From: an uncultured Bacteroidia bacterium
GTDB taxonomy: Bacteria; Bacteroidota; Bacteroidia; Bacteroidales; Prolixibacteraceae
Length of the DNA stretch: 53,663 bases
Assembly (NCBI GenBank): GCA_903854235.1
Contig: CAINVV010000151.1
Coordinates: 1-53,663, forward strand
Reading direction: 5' to 3'
The position numbers were made by a program, and so were the translations under genes. Shown one piece after another: positions 28,029 through 35,815 of the stretch (its first letter is position 1; each line of letters opens with the position of its first letter). Below the pieces are notes generated by a model that had not been told where the DNA came from, searched no databases, and saw only the letters and a program-made list of their open reading frames with translations.

Positions 28029-28064
28029 TACCAATCTTACAAATAAAAACTACCGCATCTGAAG

Positions 28065-28163
28065 ATGAGCAAGGCAATTTCCAATAGTACCCCGTGCATG
28101 TGTATGTGTTGCCGTATGTTGTTAAAACAGGTGGAGGTTGTTGCTATGCTTTGTCAGATTTAA
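28065..28163 (+). CDS. Cys/Met-rich 32-residue leader peptide upstream of OsmC gene
   Basis: A hand-translated reading frame, ATG 28065-28067 to TAA 28161-28163, below usual gene-calling size. The peptide starts MSKAISNSTP, continues with CMCMCCRM (residues 11-18) and ends MLCQI. It has five Cys and five Met in 32 residues. A promoter -7 box lies 37 bases upstream, and a perfect terminator hairpin with nine T follows before the OsmC gene. That order (promoter, short peptide with a run of one amino acid, terminator, enzyme gene) is the layout of ribosome-mediated attenuation, which predicts control by cysteine (or methionine) supply. The alternative, a metal-binding micro-peptide, is plausible because the region is a copper island. 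Confidence 0.72.
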   Translation: MSKAISNSTPCMCMCCRMLLKQVEVVAMLCQI

Positions 28164-28221
28164 ACCGAAAATTACAAACAGCAATAGGGCCCTTCACAAA
28201 AATGTGAAGGGCTTTTTTTTT
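28131..28221 (+). terminator. Attenuator: terminator hairpin with possible antiterminator
   Basis: Terminator stem GCCCTTCACA/TGTGAAGGGC (28189-28198 with 28203-28212), 4-base loop, then nine T to 28221. GTGGAGG at 28131-28137 can pair with CCTTCAC at 28191-28197 (7 pairs, one G-U), so a competing antiterminator is possible. A ribosome stalled on the Cys codons (28095-28112) would leave that arm free. Confidence 0.7.
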
Positions 28222-28244
28222 AACCCAACAACAATAGAAATAGT

Positions 28245-28688
28245 ATGGCAGATTTAATTTTCAAAACAGAAGGAACATCCCAAACAGCAGCCCGTTTCGA
28301 AGCCAATTCCAGGCAGTTCAAACTCGTCATCGATGAACCACCTGTATTGGGTGGCGATGATCAGGGAGCCAATCCGGTAGAATTTTTACTGGCCAGTTAT
28401 GCCGGATGTCTCAACGTAGTGGCACATCTTACGGCACGTGAACTGGGCATCAAGGTCGAGAAACTGAGTATTGCCATCAGCGGCAACATCAATCCAGCCA
28501 AACTGCTGGGCCAATCGGATGAAGAACGTGCAGGATTCAAGCAGATTGACGTGGAATTCTCTCCAATTACGGATGCCACTCCAGAACTGACGGCACAATG
28601 GATCACCGTCATCAAGCAACGTTGTCCGGTGAACGACAACCTTTCCTCGCCCACCCCGCTCAGCTTCAGCCTGGTAGGTCAGGCATAG
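28245..28688 (+). CDS. OsmC family thiol peroxidase-like protein
   Basis: A 147-residue OsmC-family protein. The two family cysteines are present: Cys55 in SYAGCLNVVAHL and Cys127 in KQRCPVNDNL. OsmC/Ohr proteins reduce organic hydroperoxides, and related YhfA-like members have less-defined roles; this one looks closer to the general OsmC group than to Ohr. It is the only gene after the Cys-rich leader and attenuator. It may therefore respond to thiol supply rather than simply to copper, although it lies inside the copper region. The downstream 216-base gap leads to the regulator gene. Confidence 0.88.
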   Translation: MADLIFKTEGTSQTAARFEANSRQFKLVIDEPPVLGGDDQGANPVEFLLASYAGCLNVVAHLTARELGIKVEKLSIAISGNINPAKLLGQSDEERAGFKQIDVEFSPITDATPELTAQWITVIKQRCPVNDNLSSPTPLSFSLVGQA

Positions 28689-28872
28689 GTCTATAACACG
28701 CCACCAGACATTGACAAGCTGTCCAATATTTCAGGTATGTCCGGTTCCGACTCCGGATACCGGCATACCTTGAACAGAACGGCCTCCCTTTGCGTCGTCA
28801 TTATTGTACCTTACGCTCCTTACCACCATTCCCTCTGACCCTTGTGTCTCGGTTTTCAAGCAAAATTCTGTT

Positions 28873-28880
28873 TACCTTTG
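28873..28880 (+). promoter_or_regulatory. -7 box (TACCTTTG) upstream of the AraC-type regulator
   Basis: A perfect TAnnTTTG match 25 bases before the ATG at 28905. It supports that start over an upstream GTG. Confidence 0.65.
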
Positions 28881-28904
28881 GCAGTAGAAAGCGTACAATA
28901 TCCT

Positions 28905-29465
28905 ATGCAATATTTTATAAAAAACATGGTTTGCAACCGCTGCATCCTGGTGGTACAGCAGGTTTTTGAGGAGGAGGGAAATCCCCCCGTCCGCATTGTA
29001 TTGGGCGAAGTGGAGACCCTCCATCCACTGACACAGGATCATCTCGGGAGGCTCAAATCCAAACTGGTGGGGTACGGCTTTGAAATGATCGATGACACAA
29101 GAAGTCAATTGATAGAAAAGATCAAGAGTTCCATCATCGGTATGGTACGAAAAAATGATGGAGATATTAAGATGAATCACTCCAGTTACATTGAATCCAT
29201 CCTGCACAGGGATTATGCCTATCTGAGTGCCCTTTTTTCGGAAGTAGAGGGAACTACCATCGAAAAATACATTATTCTTCAAAAAATAGAACGGGTCAAA
29301 GAGTTGCTGGTTTACGATGAGCTGACTCTGAGCGAAATCGCCGTCCAAACGGGATACAGCAATGTGGCCTATTTGTCTGGTCAGTTCAAGAAGATTACCG
29401 GATTGACACCCAGTCATTTCAAAAAAGTCAGGGAAAACAAGCGCATCCCCCTGGATCAACTATAA
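28905..29465 (+). CDS. AraC-type regulator with metal-domain-like N-terminus
   Basis: A 186-residue transcription regulator. The N-terminal ~80 residues look like a degenerate HMA (metal-binding) fold: MQYFIKNMVCNRC has Cys10 and Cys13, followed by beta-alpha pieces (VRIVLGEVETL, LKSKLVGYGFEMID). The C-terminus is an AraC/XylS HTH pair, with LTLSEIAVQTGYSNVAYLSGQFKKITGLTPSHFKK near 140-175. Such regulators are found beside copper ATPase genes in Bacteroidota. It ends 86 bases before the ATPase start and 5 kb downstream of the efflux pump, so it is the probable regulator of this metal region. Confidence 0.86.
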   Translation: MQYFIKNMVCNRCILVVQQVFEEEGNPPVRIVLGEVETLHPLTQDHLGRLKSKLVGYGFEMIDDTRSQLIEKIKSSIIGMVRKNDGDIKMNHSSYIESILHRDYAYLSALFSEVEGTTIEKYIILQKIERVKELLVYDELTLSEIAVQTGYSNVAYLSGQFKKITGLTPSHFKKVRENKRIPLDQL

Positions 29466-29526
29466 AAGCCAAAAATCTTATAAACATTGGCGGAAATTTC
29501 ATAACAGGCAGTTCAGATAGCTTGTG

Positions 29527-29534
29527 TACTTTTG
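29527..29534 (+). promoter_or_regulatory. -7 box (TACTTTTG) for the copper ATPase gene
   Basis: A perfect TAnnTTTG match 17 bases before the ATG at 29551. It gives a very short leader and rules against the in-frame GTG at 29524 as the start. Confidence 0.65.
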
Positions 29535-29550
29535 GAGAAAATTGCAGCGG

Positions 29551-31773
29551 ATGGAAAAAACAGTCAAAAAAAACTTCCCGGTTACGGGATTGGGATGTGC
29601 CTCCTGTGCCATTCATGTGGAGGGGGAACTCAAGACCCATAAGGGAGTCATTAGCGTTGCAGTCAATTATGCCAATGCATCCGCAATCGTGGAGTACGAA
29701 ACCAGTACCACCAACGCGGAAGATTTAAAATCCTCGGTCCAGGCCATCGGCTATGATCTGCTCATCGATGCAGAAGGTGAAAATCAGCAGGAGGAGATTC
29801 AGCAAATACACTATAAGAAACTGGTTAAAAGCACAATCGGTGCCATTGTTCTTTCCCTTCCTGTCGTCGTTATCGGTATGTTTTTAATGGATATGCCTTA
29901 TGCCAACTGGATCATGCTCGCATTGGCCACCCCCGTCGTCGGCTGGTTCGGGCGCAATTTTTTCGTCAACGCTTTTAACCAGGCCAAACACGGCTCCGCC
30001 AACATGGATACCCTGGTCGCACTTAGTACGGGTATTTCCTACTTGTTTAGCACCTTCAACACGCTTTTCCCGGAGGTCTGGCATCGGAAGGGCATTCACC
30101 CTCCTGTCTATTTTGAAGCATCCGCCGTGGTCATCGCATTCATTCTGCTTGGAAAGGTACTGGAGGACCGCGCAAAATCGAATACCTCCTCCGCCATTAA
30201 AAAGCTAATGGGGCTACAACCAAAAACGGTGATGGTGGTTTTGGAAAATGGAACTGAATCGGAACTGCCTATTTCGATGGTGAAGAAGAATGACCTGTTG
30301 CTGGTCAAACCGGGTGATAAAATCCCCGTCGACGGGGAGATTTTCTCTGGAAACTCTTTTGTCGATGAAAGTACGATTACGGGTGAGTCATTGCCCGTCG
30401 AAAAAATAAAAGGAGCCAAAGCCTATGCCGGAACCCTCAATCAAAAGGGAAGCTTCCTCCTTACTGCTGAAAAAGTGGGTGGCGAAACCATTCTGGCACA
30501 AATCATTAAAATGGTCAGGGAGGCCCAGGGCAGCAAGCCACCCATCCAGAAACTGGCCGACAAAATTGCTGGCATCTTCGTCCCGGTGGTGATGGGAATT
30601 GCGCTGCTGACATTTATGATTTGGATCAGCCTCGGTGGAGAGAATGCCCTCACCCACGCCTTGCTGGCAATGGTCTCCGTGCTGGTGATCGCCTGTCCTT
30701 GCGCCCTTGGACTCGCCACGCCAACTGCCGTGATGGTGGGGATTGGGAAAGGAGCCGGCCTCGGAATTCTTATCCGTGACGCAGAAAGTCTGGAGATGGC
30801 GCACAAAGTAAATGCAGTCGTCCTCGATAAGACGGGTACCATCACGGAAGGCAAACCAGTCGTAAAGGAGATTTATTGGAACATCCCGGTTATGGAGCAG
30901 GAAAAATATGCGATCCTTCTCTCTTCGATTGAATCCTTGTCGGAGCACCCCCTGGCGGAAGCCGTCGTCGATCATTTGAAGGTGAACACCGGAACCCGAC
31001 TTTCTTTCGATCATTTTGAGAGCCTGACCGGCAGAGGAGTTGCGGCAGTTTTTGAACAAAAATCCTATGGTATCGGCAATAGGCGACTGGTCGACGACCT
31101 TGCCGTTTCAGTTCTGCCATCCTGCGAAAACATTATTTTGCAGTGGGAAAAAGAGGCCAGCACCGTGGTCTATTTTACGGAGAGCGATTCGATCGTGGCC
31201 ATCATTTCCATTGCCGACAAAATCAAGGAGAGTGCTCAGAAAGCCATTTCCGGACTCCTTGCAGATGGGATAGAAGTTTACCTGCTTACGGGTGACAACC
31301 AGCAGACCGCCCAGGCCGTGGCGGATCAGGTAGGATTGCAGAATTTCAAAGCCGGGGTGATGCCATCCGAAAAGGCTGAATTTGTGAAGCAACTTCAGCA
31401 AAAAGGTAAAATAGTCGCCATGGTGGGCGACGGAATCAATGATTCACAAGCTCTTGCTCAAGCCGATGTGAGCATTGCCATGGGAAAAGGGTCAGACATT
31501 GCCATGGATGTGGCCAAGATGACCATCATCTCCTCCGACCTGCTGCTCATCGCAAAGGCCATCCGTCTCTCCAGGATTACCGTGAATACCATTCACCAGA
31601 ATCTGTTCTGGGCATTTATCTACAACCTGATCGGCATTCCGGTTGCTGCCGGAATTCTCTATCCCATTTGGGGATTTATGCTGAACCCAATGATCGCAGG
31701 TGCAGCAATGGCCTTGAGTTCCGTTTCTGTGGTCAGCAACAGCCTGAGGCTGAAAACAAGAAAACTGGAATAA
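29551..31773 (+). CDS. copA: CopA-type copper-translocating P1B ATPase
   Basis: A 740-residue inner-membrane ATPase that exports Cu(I) from the cytoplasm. Seen in order: one N-terminal HMA domain (GLGCASCAIHVEG, residues 14-26); membrane helices; the actuator TGES (STITGESLPVEK); CPC in the ion path (Cys382-Pro-Cys384); the phosphorylation site DKTGT (Asp426); the P1B-specific HP pair (His466-Pro467, SEHPLAEA); the hinge GDGIND (626-631); and two last helices with NPMIAGAAMALSSVSVVSNSLRL. The last motif, with Met and Ser, is typical of Cu(I)-ATPases. The start ATG follows the promoter box closely. Confidence 0.95.
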   Translation: MEKTVKKNFPVTGLGCASCAIHVEGELKTHKGVISVAVNYANASAIVEYETSTTNAEDLKSSVQAIGYDLLIDAEGENQQEEIQQIHYKKLVKSTIGAIVLSLPVVVIGMFLMDMPYANWIMLALATPVVGWFGRNFFVNAFNQAKHGSANMDTLVALSTGISYLFSTFNTLFPEVWHRKGIHPPVYFEASAVVIAFILLGKVLEDRAKSNTSSAIKKLMGLQPKTVMVVLENGTESELPISMVKKNDLLLVKPGDKIPVDGEIFSGNSFVDESTITGESLPVEKIKGAKAYAGTLNQKGSFLLTAEKVGGETILAQIIKMVREAQGSKPPIQKLADKIAGIFVPVVMGIALLTFMIWISLGGENALTHALLAMVSVLVIACPCALGLATPTAVMVGIGKGAGLGILIRDAESLEMAHKVNAVVLDKTGTITEGKPVVKEIYWNIPVMEQEKYAILLSSIESLSEHPLAEAVVDHLKVNTGTRLSFDHFESLTGRGVAAVFEQKSYGIGNRRLVDDLAVSVLPSCENIILQWEKEASTVVYFTESDSIVAIISIADKIKESAQKAISGLLADGIEVYLLTGDNQQTAQAVADQVGLQNFKAGVMPSEKAEFVKQLQQKGKIVAMVGDGINDSQALAQADVSIAMGKGSDIAMDVAKMTIISSDLLLIAKAIRLSRITVNTIHQNLFWAFIYNLIGIPVAAGILYPIWGFMLNPMIAGAAMALSSVSVVSNSLRLKTRKLE

Positions 31774-31806
31774 TCCTGTGGGGGATGGTGGCAATTGACT
31801 GCAATT

Positions 31807-31845
31807 TTGCAATTTCGAATTTTCGGTTTTCGATTTTGGATTTAC
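31807..31845. repeat. Heptamer tract between converging genes
   Basis: Units GAATTTTC, GGTTTTC, GATTTTG and GATTTAC keep a near 7-base period in the short gap between the ATPase stop and the converging 5'-nucleotidase stop. Confidence 0.6.
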
Positions 31846-31865
31846 GGAATCAGGATGAGGCGATG

Positions 31866-33437
31866 CTATTTGTTCAATTTGACCACTCTTCCCTCCAGCT
31901 TGGGAGGATAAACCGGGAAAGTTTTCAAATAGCTGATCATGGTTTGAACTACCCCCAAATGAGTTTCAATATTCGCTGATGCCTTGCTGAAGGAAAGAAA
32001 ACCATCGCCGCCCTTGACCAGAAAATTATTGGCCAGCACCTTGTAAATCCTCTCGTCTTCCAGGGCTTTCCCATTTAGGGTGCAACTTACCACCCTATTT
32101 CCCAACGGCAGGGAATCGTTGTATTGAAGTACCAAACCCGCTGAAACTTGCAACACCCCATTGGTCTGGTCGGCAGCATGTTCAAAGATTTCACGAAGAA
32201 AGACCCCTTTCAATTCAAGCTTTACCACCGTGTTGGGGAATGGAAAAGCCGAGATCAGGTCCCCAGTAGTCACATTGGGACCTAAAATATCTTCGCGCAG
32301 CCCGCCACTGTTGACAAGCGCCAGCTCGTAATCCGGAAAAGCATGCAGCATCCCATCCGCAACCATATTACCCAAAGTCGATTCTTCTCCGTAAGACCTC
32401 GTCAAAGGTTCAGAAATGCAACCAATCTTTTGTCCTGAAACCTTGTCAACGCGCTCCTTCCACTTGTCGATGCACTGTCTGGTGGCAGGATCATCGGGCG
32501 TTTCATCTGCATAAAGGAAATTCAGGGTATTCTGGTACCCTATCATCTTCTTGTTTTGCAGGTCGTAAAGCACCACCAGTTTGCCAATCTCAATGCCCAG
32601 CGCATCTGTCGAAACAATGAGCGTCCCTTTGCTGGTAAGTGGCTGGGGAGTTCCCTGGTGCGCGTGACCTGTAATCATGATGTCGACCCCTTTTATTCTG
32701 GAAGCCAGGTCAATGTCCTTCTGCAGGTTCCTTTGGATATCCACCGATCCCTTGGAGGATTGACGTCCGGGAATTCCCTGATGCACCAGCAAGACAACAA
32801 GATCAACCTGAGGTCTGAGCAGATCAACGTACTGCTGTAGGTACAATTCCTCATCTCTCGCTTCTATTCCTTGCCGCATTGTATCCGATACCGTATCATA
32901 AAAGGCAAATTTGCCGTGCAGTCCTATTATGCCTATTTTCAGTCCGCTTTTTTGCAGTATTTTAAAGGGATGGTTCCAAATCAGTTTGCCCGTATTTTGG
33001 ATAAAAAGATTTCCATTCAGAATCGGAAAAGTCGCTTTCTCAAACTGCGACACCAAGTTCCGCCAACCGTAATCAAACTCGTGGTTGCCAATGCAGGTAG
33101 CATCGAGTGACATATGGTTCATTGCATCAATAACAGCCTCGCCTTTGGTCAGCGAACAAATATCCGGTCCAGTAAAAAAATCTCCCGCATCCAGATAAAG
33201 CGTATTTGGATTTGCCTTTTTTTCCTGTTTCACCCTGGCAGCAATTTTTGCAAATCCGCCAACTTTTCTGGTTGGACTGACCCAACCAACAAGGATGGGT
33301 TCAAAATTTGCATGAAGATCGTTGGTATACAAAATGGATAACTCCTTCGGAATATTTCCCTCCAACTTGGCAGATTGGCCAAAACTGACCTGGACGAGCA
33401 GCAAAAGTGAGCAAAAAAACAAAATTCTCTTTTTCAT
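31866..33437 (-). CDS. Exported 5'-nucleotidase/metallophosphatase (UshA family)
   Basis: A 523-residue periplasmic nucleotidase. Signal peptide 1-20 (VSFGQ). The N-terminal calcineurin-like domain has the metal-site motifs YTNDLHANFEP, LDAGDFFTG, CIGNHEFDYG and TGHAHQGTPQ. The C-terminal 5'-nucleotidase domain has LALVNSGGLREDI, SAFPFPNTVVKLELKG and a YKVLANNFLVKGGDGF end. Members hydrolyse nucleotides, UDP-sugars or cyclic nucleotides to scavenge nucleosides and phosphate; the substrate is not decided here. It converges on the copper ATPase gene; the 212-base gap upstream shows no clear regulator. Confidence 0.92.
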   Translation of the reverse strand: MKKRILFFCSLLLLVQVSFGQSAKLEGNIPKELSILYTNDLHANFEPILVGWVSPTRKVGGFAKIAARVKQEKKANPNTLYLDAGDFFTGPDICSLTKGEAVIDAMNHMSLDATCIGNHEFDYGWRNLVSQFEKATFPILNGNLFIQNTGKLIWNHPFKILQKSGLKIGIIGLHGKFAFYDTVSDTMRQGIEARDEELYLQQYVDLLRPQVDLVVLLVHQGIPGRQSSKGSVDIQRNLQKDIDLASRIKGVDIMITGHAHQGTPQPLTSKGTLIVSTDALGIEIGKLVVLYDLQNKKMIGYQNTLNFLYADETPDDPATRQCIDKWKERVDKVSGQKIGCISEPLTRSYGEESTLGNMVADGMLHAFPDYELALVNSGGLREDILGPNVTTGDLISAFPFPNTVVKLELKGVFLREIFEHAADQTNGVLQVSAGLVLQYNDSLPLGNRVVSCTLNGKALEDERIYKVLANNFLVKGGDGFLSFSKASANIETHLGVVQTMISYLKTFPVYPPKLEGRVVKLNK

Positions 33438-33649
33438 AATTTGTTAGCTGTACAATGACCTGATTTCCGTTCGAATTCATTTCTTCAGGTTCAAATACCA
33501 GACGTTAATTAGTATAAAATCAGGATGATGACCCTGCCTTTATTCCTATAGTGAGAGTTGTTGATTCTGAGCACCTACTCCCCAAATAACCTGACACAGG
33601 TATCCGTGCCAAAATCCTGACAGGAAAAGATTGAAAATGAACCAATAAA

Positions 33650-35815
33650 TCATTTCACTTCATCCTTTGCTACAGGCTGGCCAAAGTAATGGTAAATCAA
33701 CTTCTTCAATTGAACGGAGGAGTAAGGTTTTGAAAGGTAGTCATTACACCCAGCATCGATGGCTTTTTTTCGGTCTCCCGCCAGACCATAGGCCGTTTGG
33801 GCAAGGATGACGATCTCGGTGTTGAAAGTACGGATCAACCTGGTTGCAACGTATCCATCCATTACGGGTAATTTGATATCCATCAGCACCAGATCAAGTT
33901 CGGGATGATTGCGACAAAGCTCAACCCCTTCAGCCCCATTTTTCGCCACCAGAATTTCTTTGCCGTAAGCTTTGATATCCAGCTTCAGCAACATGGCGGA
34001 TGTTTCATCATCCTCCACAATCAGGATATTCAAGCTTTTTTTCAGGCTTTCGATTTCAACCTCTGTTCTTTCAACCAGATGCTTCCGGGATTTATTCGGG
34101 ACTGGACTATAGGGAATCGTGAACCAAAATGTGGAACCTTTATTCACCTCGCTTTCCACCCAAATTTCACCCCCCAACAACTCCACAAAGGATTTGGAGA
34201 TGGACAATCCCAGGCCGGCCCCTTGGTAGGCCCTTGCATCGGAAATATCAGACTGAATGAAACGTTCAAATATCGGTCCCTGCCTGTCAGGAGGAATTCC
34301 GATGCCGGTATCTTTCACATAAAATTCAAGGTAGGCACTCGCGTCAGACTGTTTTCCGGTAATCCTGTTTTTAAGGGTACATCCTATTTCAATGGAGCCA
34401 TGAGGAGTAAATTTGAGCGCATTCTTAAGAAGATTGGACAGGATGGCGTACATTTTTTTGTAGTCAGAAATGATGAGCGAATCACTATCCCGAAGCAAAT
34501 TGATGCAGCTAAGCTTGAGTCCCTTGGCTACAATCTCCGGTCCAAAGAAAAGCGCTACAAATTCGACAAGCTCATTGACATTCATCTCTAACTCTTCACG
34601 CACCATTAACCCGGCCTCGATTTTCGAAATATCCACAATGTCGTTGATGATGTTCAGCATCCGGATACCGCTCCTGTTGATCATCTGGATAAACTCCTTT
34701 TGGGTGTCGATGGAAAGGTCCGATTCCTGTAGCAGACTGGCAAATCCCAGGATGCCGTTCATCGGTGTGCGGATTTCGTGACTCATGTTGGCCAGGAAGG
34801 CAGATTTCAACCTGTTGCTCTCTTCCGCCTTCTCCATGGCATTGTGCAATTCAATTTCTGCCAGTTTACGCTCCGTAATATCCTGGGCAATACCAATCAT
34901 AAATGAAGGAACTCCATTTTCGTCCAGCACAACCTCACCCGCTTCTGCCCAAATATATCGAACGGATTTATCCGGCCAGATGATCCGGTATTCAATGTGC
35001 TTCCTTGCCGCAAATTCACCCGCATTGGAGGGCAAAACCAGGTACAGGTCATCCGGATGAATGACGCTGGAAATAGCATCGCCCAATGCTCCTGTATAAG
35101 ATTCCTTGTTAATATTAAATATATGGTACATCTCCTCCGACCAGATCACCTGTTGTGTTTTGAGGTTCCATTTCCAGTTTCCAAGATGAGCCGTAGACTG
35201 GGCCTTGCGCAAATCACTTTCTGTGATATCATTTTTTGCTTCACTATCAATTAGTGCCTTGTTTGAGGTGATTAGTTTTGTTACATTGGTCAAGGACAAC
35301 AAGCACAAAGATTCATCCTGGTTCAAAACTCCACCCAGATGAACAAAGACAGGCAAATGATCCTCTTTTTGAATGACTACCTCACAAGTCGTTTTCACCT
35401 TTGACAGAAACACATCCCTTAAGAACGAGTTGAAAATAGAACGGCTAGGATTGGAAAGGAACTCTTCCAATCTGGCATTTTTTACATTTATCCGTTCCTT
35501 ACCCAGCATAGCGGCCGCAGCAAAATTAAGTTGGGTTATAACACCTCTCTTGTCAAGGGATAAATAGCCCGTGGGAGCAAAATCATACAATTCGGAATAT
35601 TTTTCTTCCGCACTTTCTGCAAATTGCTTGGCAAGCAGAAGTTCCTCGTTTTGCATCTCCAGTTCTATCTGAAGGATTTCCAATTCCAAAAGAAGCCTGG
35701 CCGGATCTGTGGATTCCTGGTGCAAGTTCTGAAAGGAAAGTTTACTGCTGATTTTTTCCTCCGCCCTTGTACGAAGGTCTTTTACCAAGGACAAACTACG
35801 CTCTTCACTTGTCAT
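33650..35815 (-). CDS. PAS-PAS hybrid histidine kinase with receiver domain
   Basis: A 721-residue cytoplasmic hybrid sensor kinase; no transmembrane segment is evident. Order: helical N-terminus with coiled coil (about 35-70), PAS (70-190), second PAS/PAC (210-335, ending GIAQDITERK), HisKA with the phospho-acceptor His in FLANMSHEIRTPMNG near 348, HATPase (GIGIPPDRQGPIFERFIQ; GAGLGLSISKSFVE), and a receiver with LVLMDIKLPVMDGY near 645. Its start lies inside the 3' end of the CheB-CheR fusion, overlapping by 11 bases, so they are co-translated. It may take phosphate or methyl-derived signals from that partner. Confidence 0.92.
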   Translation of the reverse strand: MTSEERSLSLVKDLRTRAEEKISSKLSFQNLHQESTDPARLLLELEILQIELEMQNEELLLAKQFAESAEEKYSELYDFAPTGYLSLDKRGVITQLNFAAAAMLGKERINVKNARLEEFLSNPSRSIFNSFLRDVFLSKVKTTCEVVIQKEDHLPVFVHLGGVLNQDESLCLLSLTNVTKLITSNKALIDSEAKNDITESDLRKAQSTAHLGNWKWNLKTQQVIWSEEMYHIFNINKESYTGALGDAISSVIHPDDLYLVLPSNAGEFAARKHIEYRIIWPDKSVRYIWAEAGEVVLDENGVPSFMIGIAQDITERKLAEIELHNAMEKAEESNRLKSAFLANMSHEIRTPMNGILGFASLLQESDLSIDTQKEFIQMINRSGIRMLNIINDIVDISKIEAGLMVREELEMNVNELVEFVALFFGPEIVAKGLKLSCINLLRDSDSLIISDYKKMYAILSNLLKNALKFTPHGSIEIGCTLKNRITGKQSDASAYLEFYVKDTGIGIPPDRQGPIFERFIQSDISDARAYQGAGLGLSISKSFVELLGGEIWVESEVNKGSTFWFTIPYSPVPNKSRKHLVERTEVEIESLKKSLNILIVEDDETSAMLLKLDIKAYGKEILVAKNGAEGVELCRNHPELDLVLMDIKLPVMDGYVATRLIRTFNTEIVILAQTAYGLAGDRKKAIDAGCNDYLSKPYSSVQLKKLIYHYFGQPVAKDEVK

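Noticed and set aside
28842-28904. An upstream GTG start for the AraC-type regulator
   Set aside because: The -7 box at 28873-28880 would lie within the coding region, and the added residues are not similar to the metal-domain-like fold.
29524-29550. An upstream GTG start for the copper ATPase
   Set aside because: A perfect -7 promoter box lies at 29527-29534, inside that extension, and the HMA domain aligns from the ATG at 29551.
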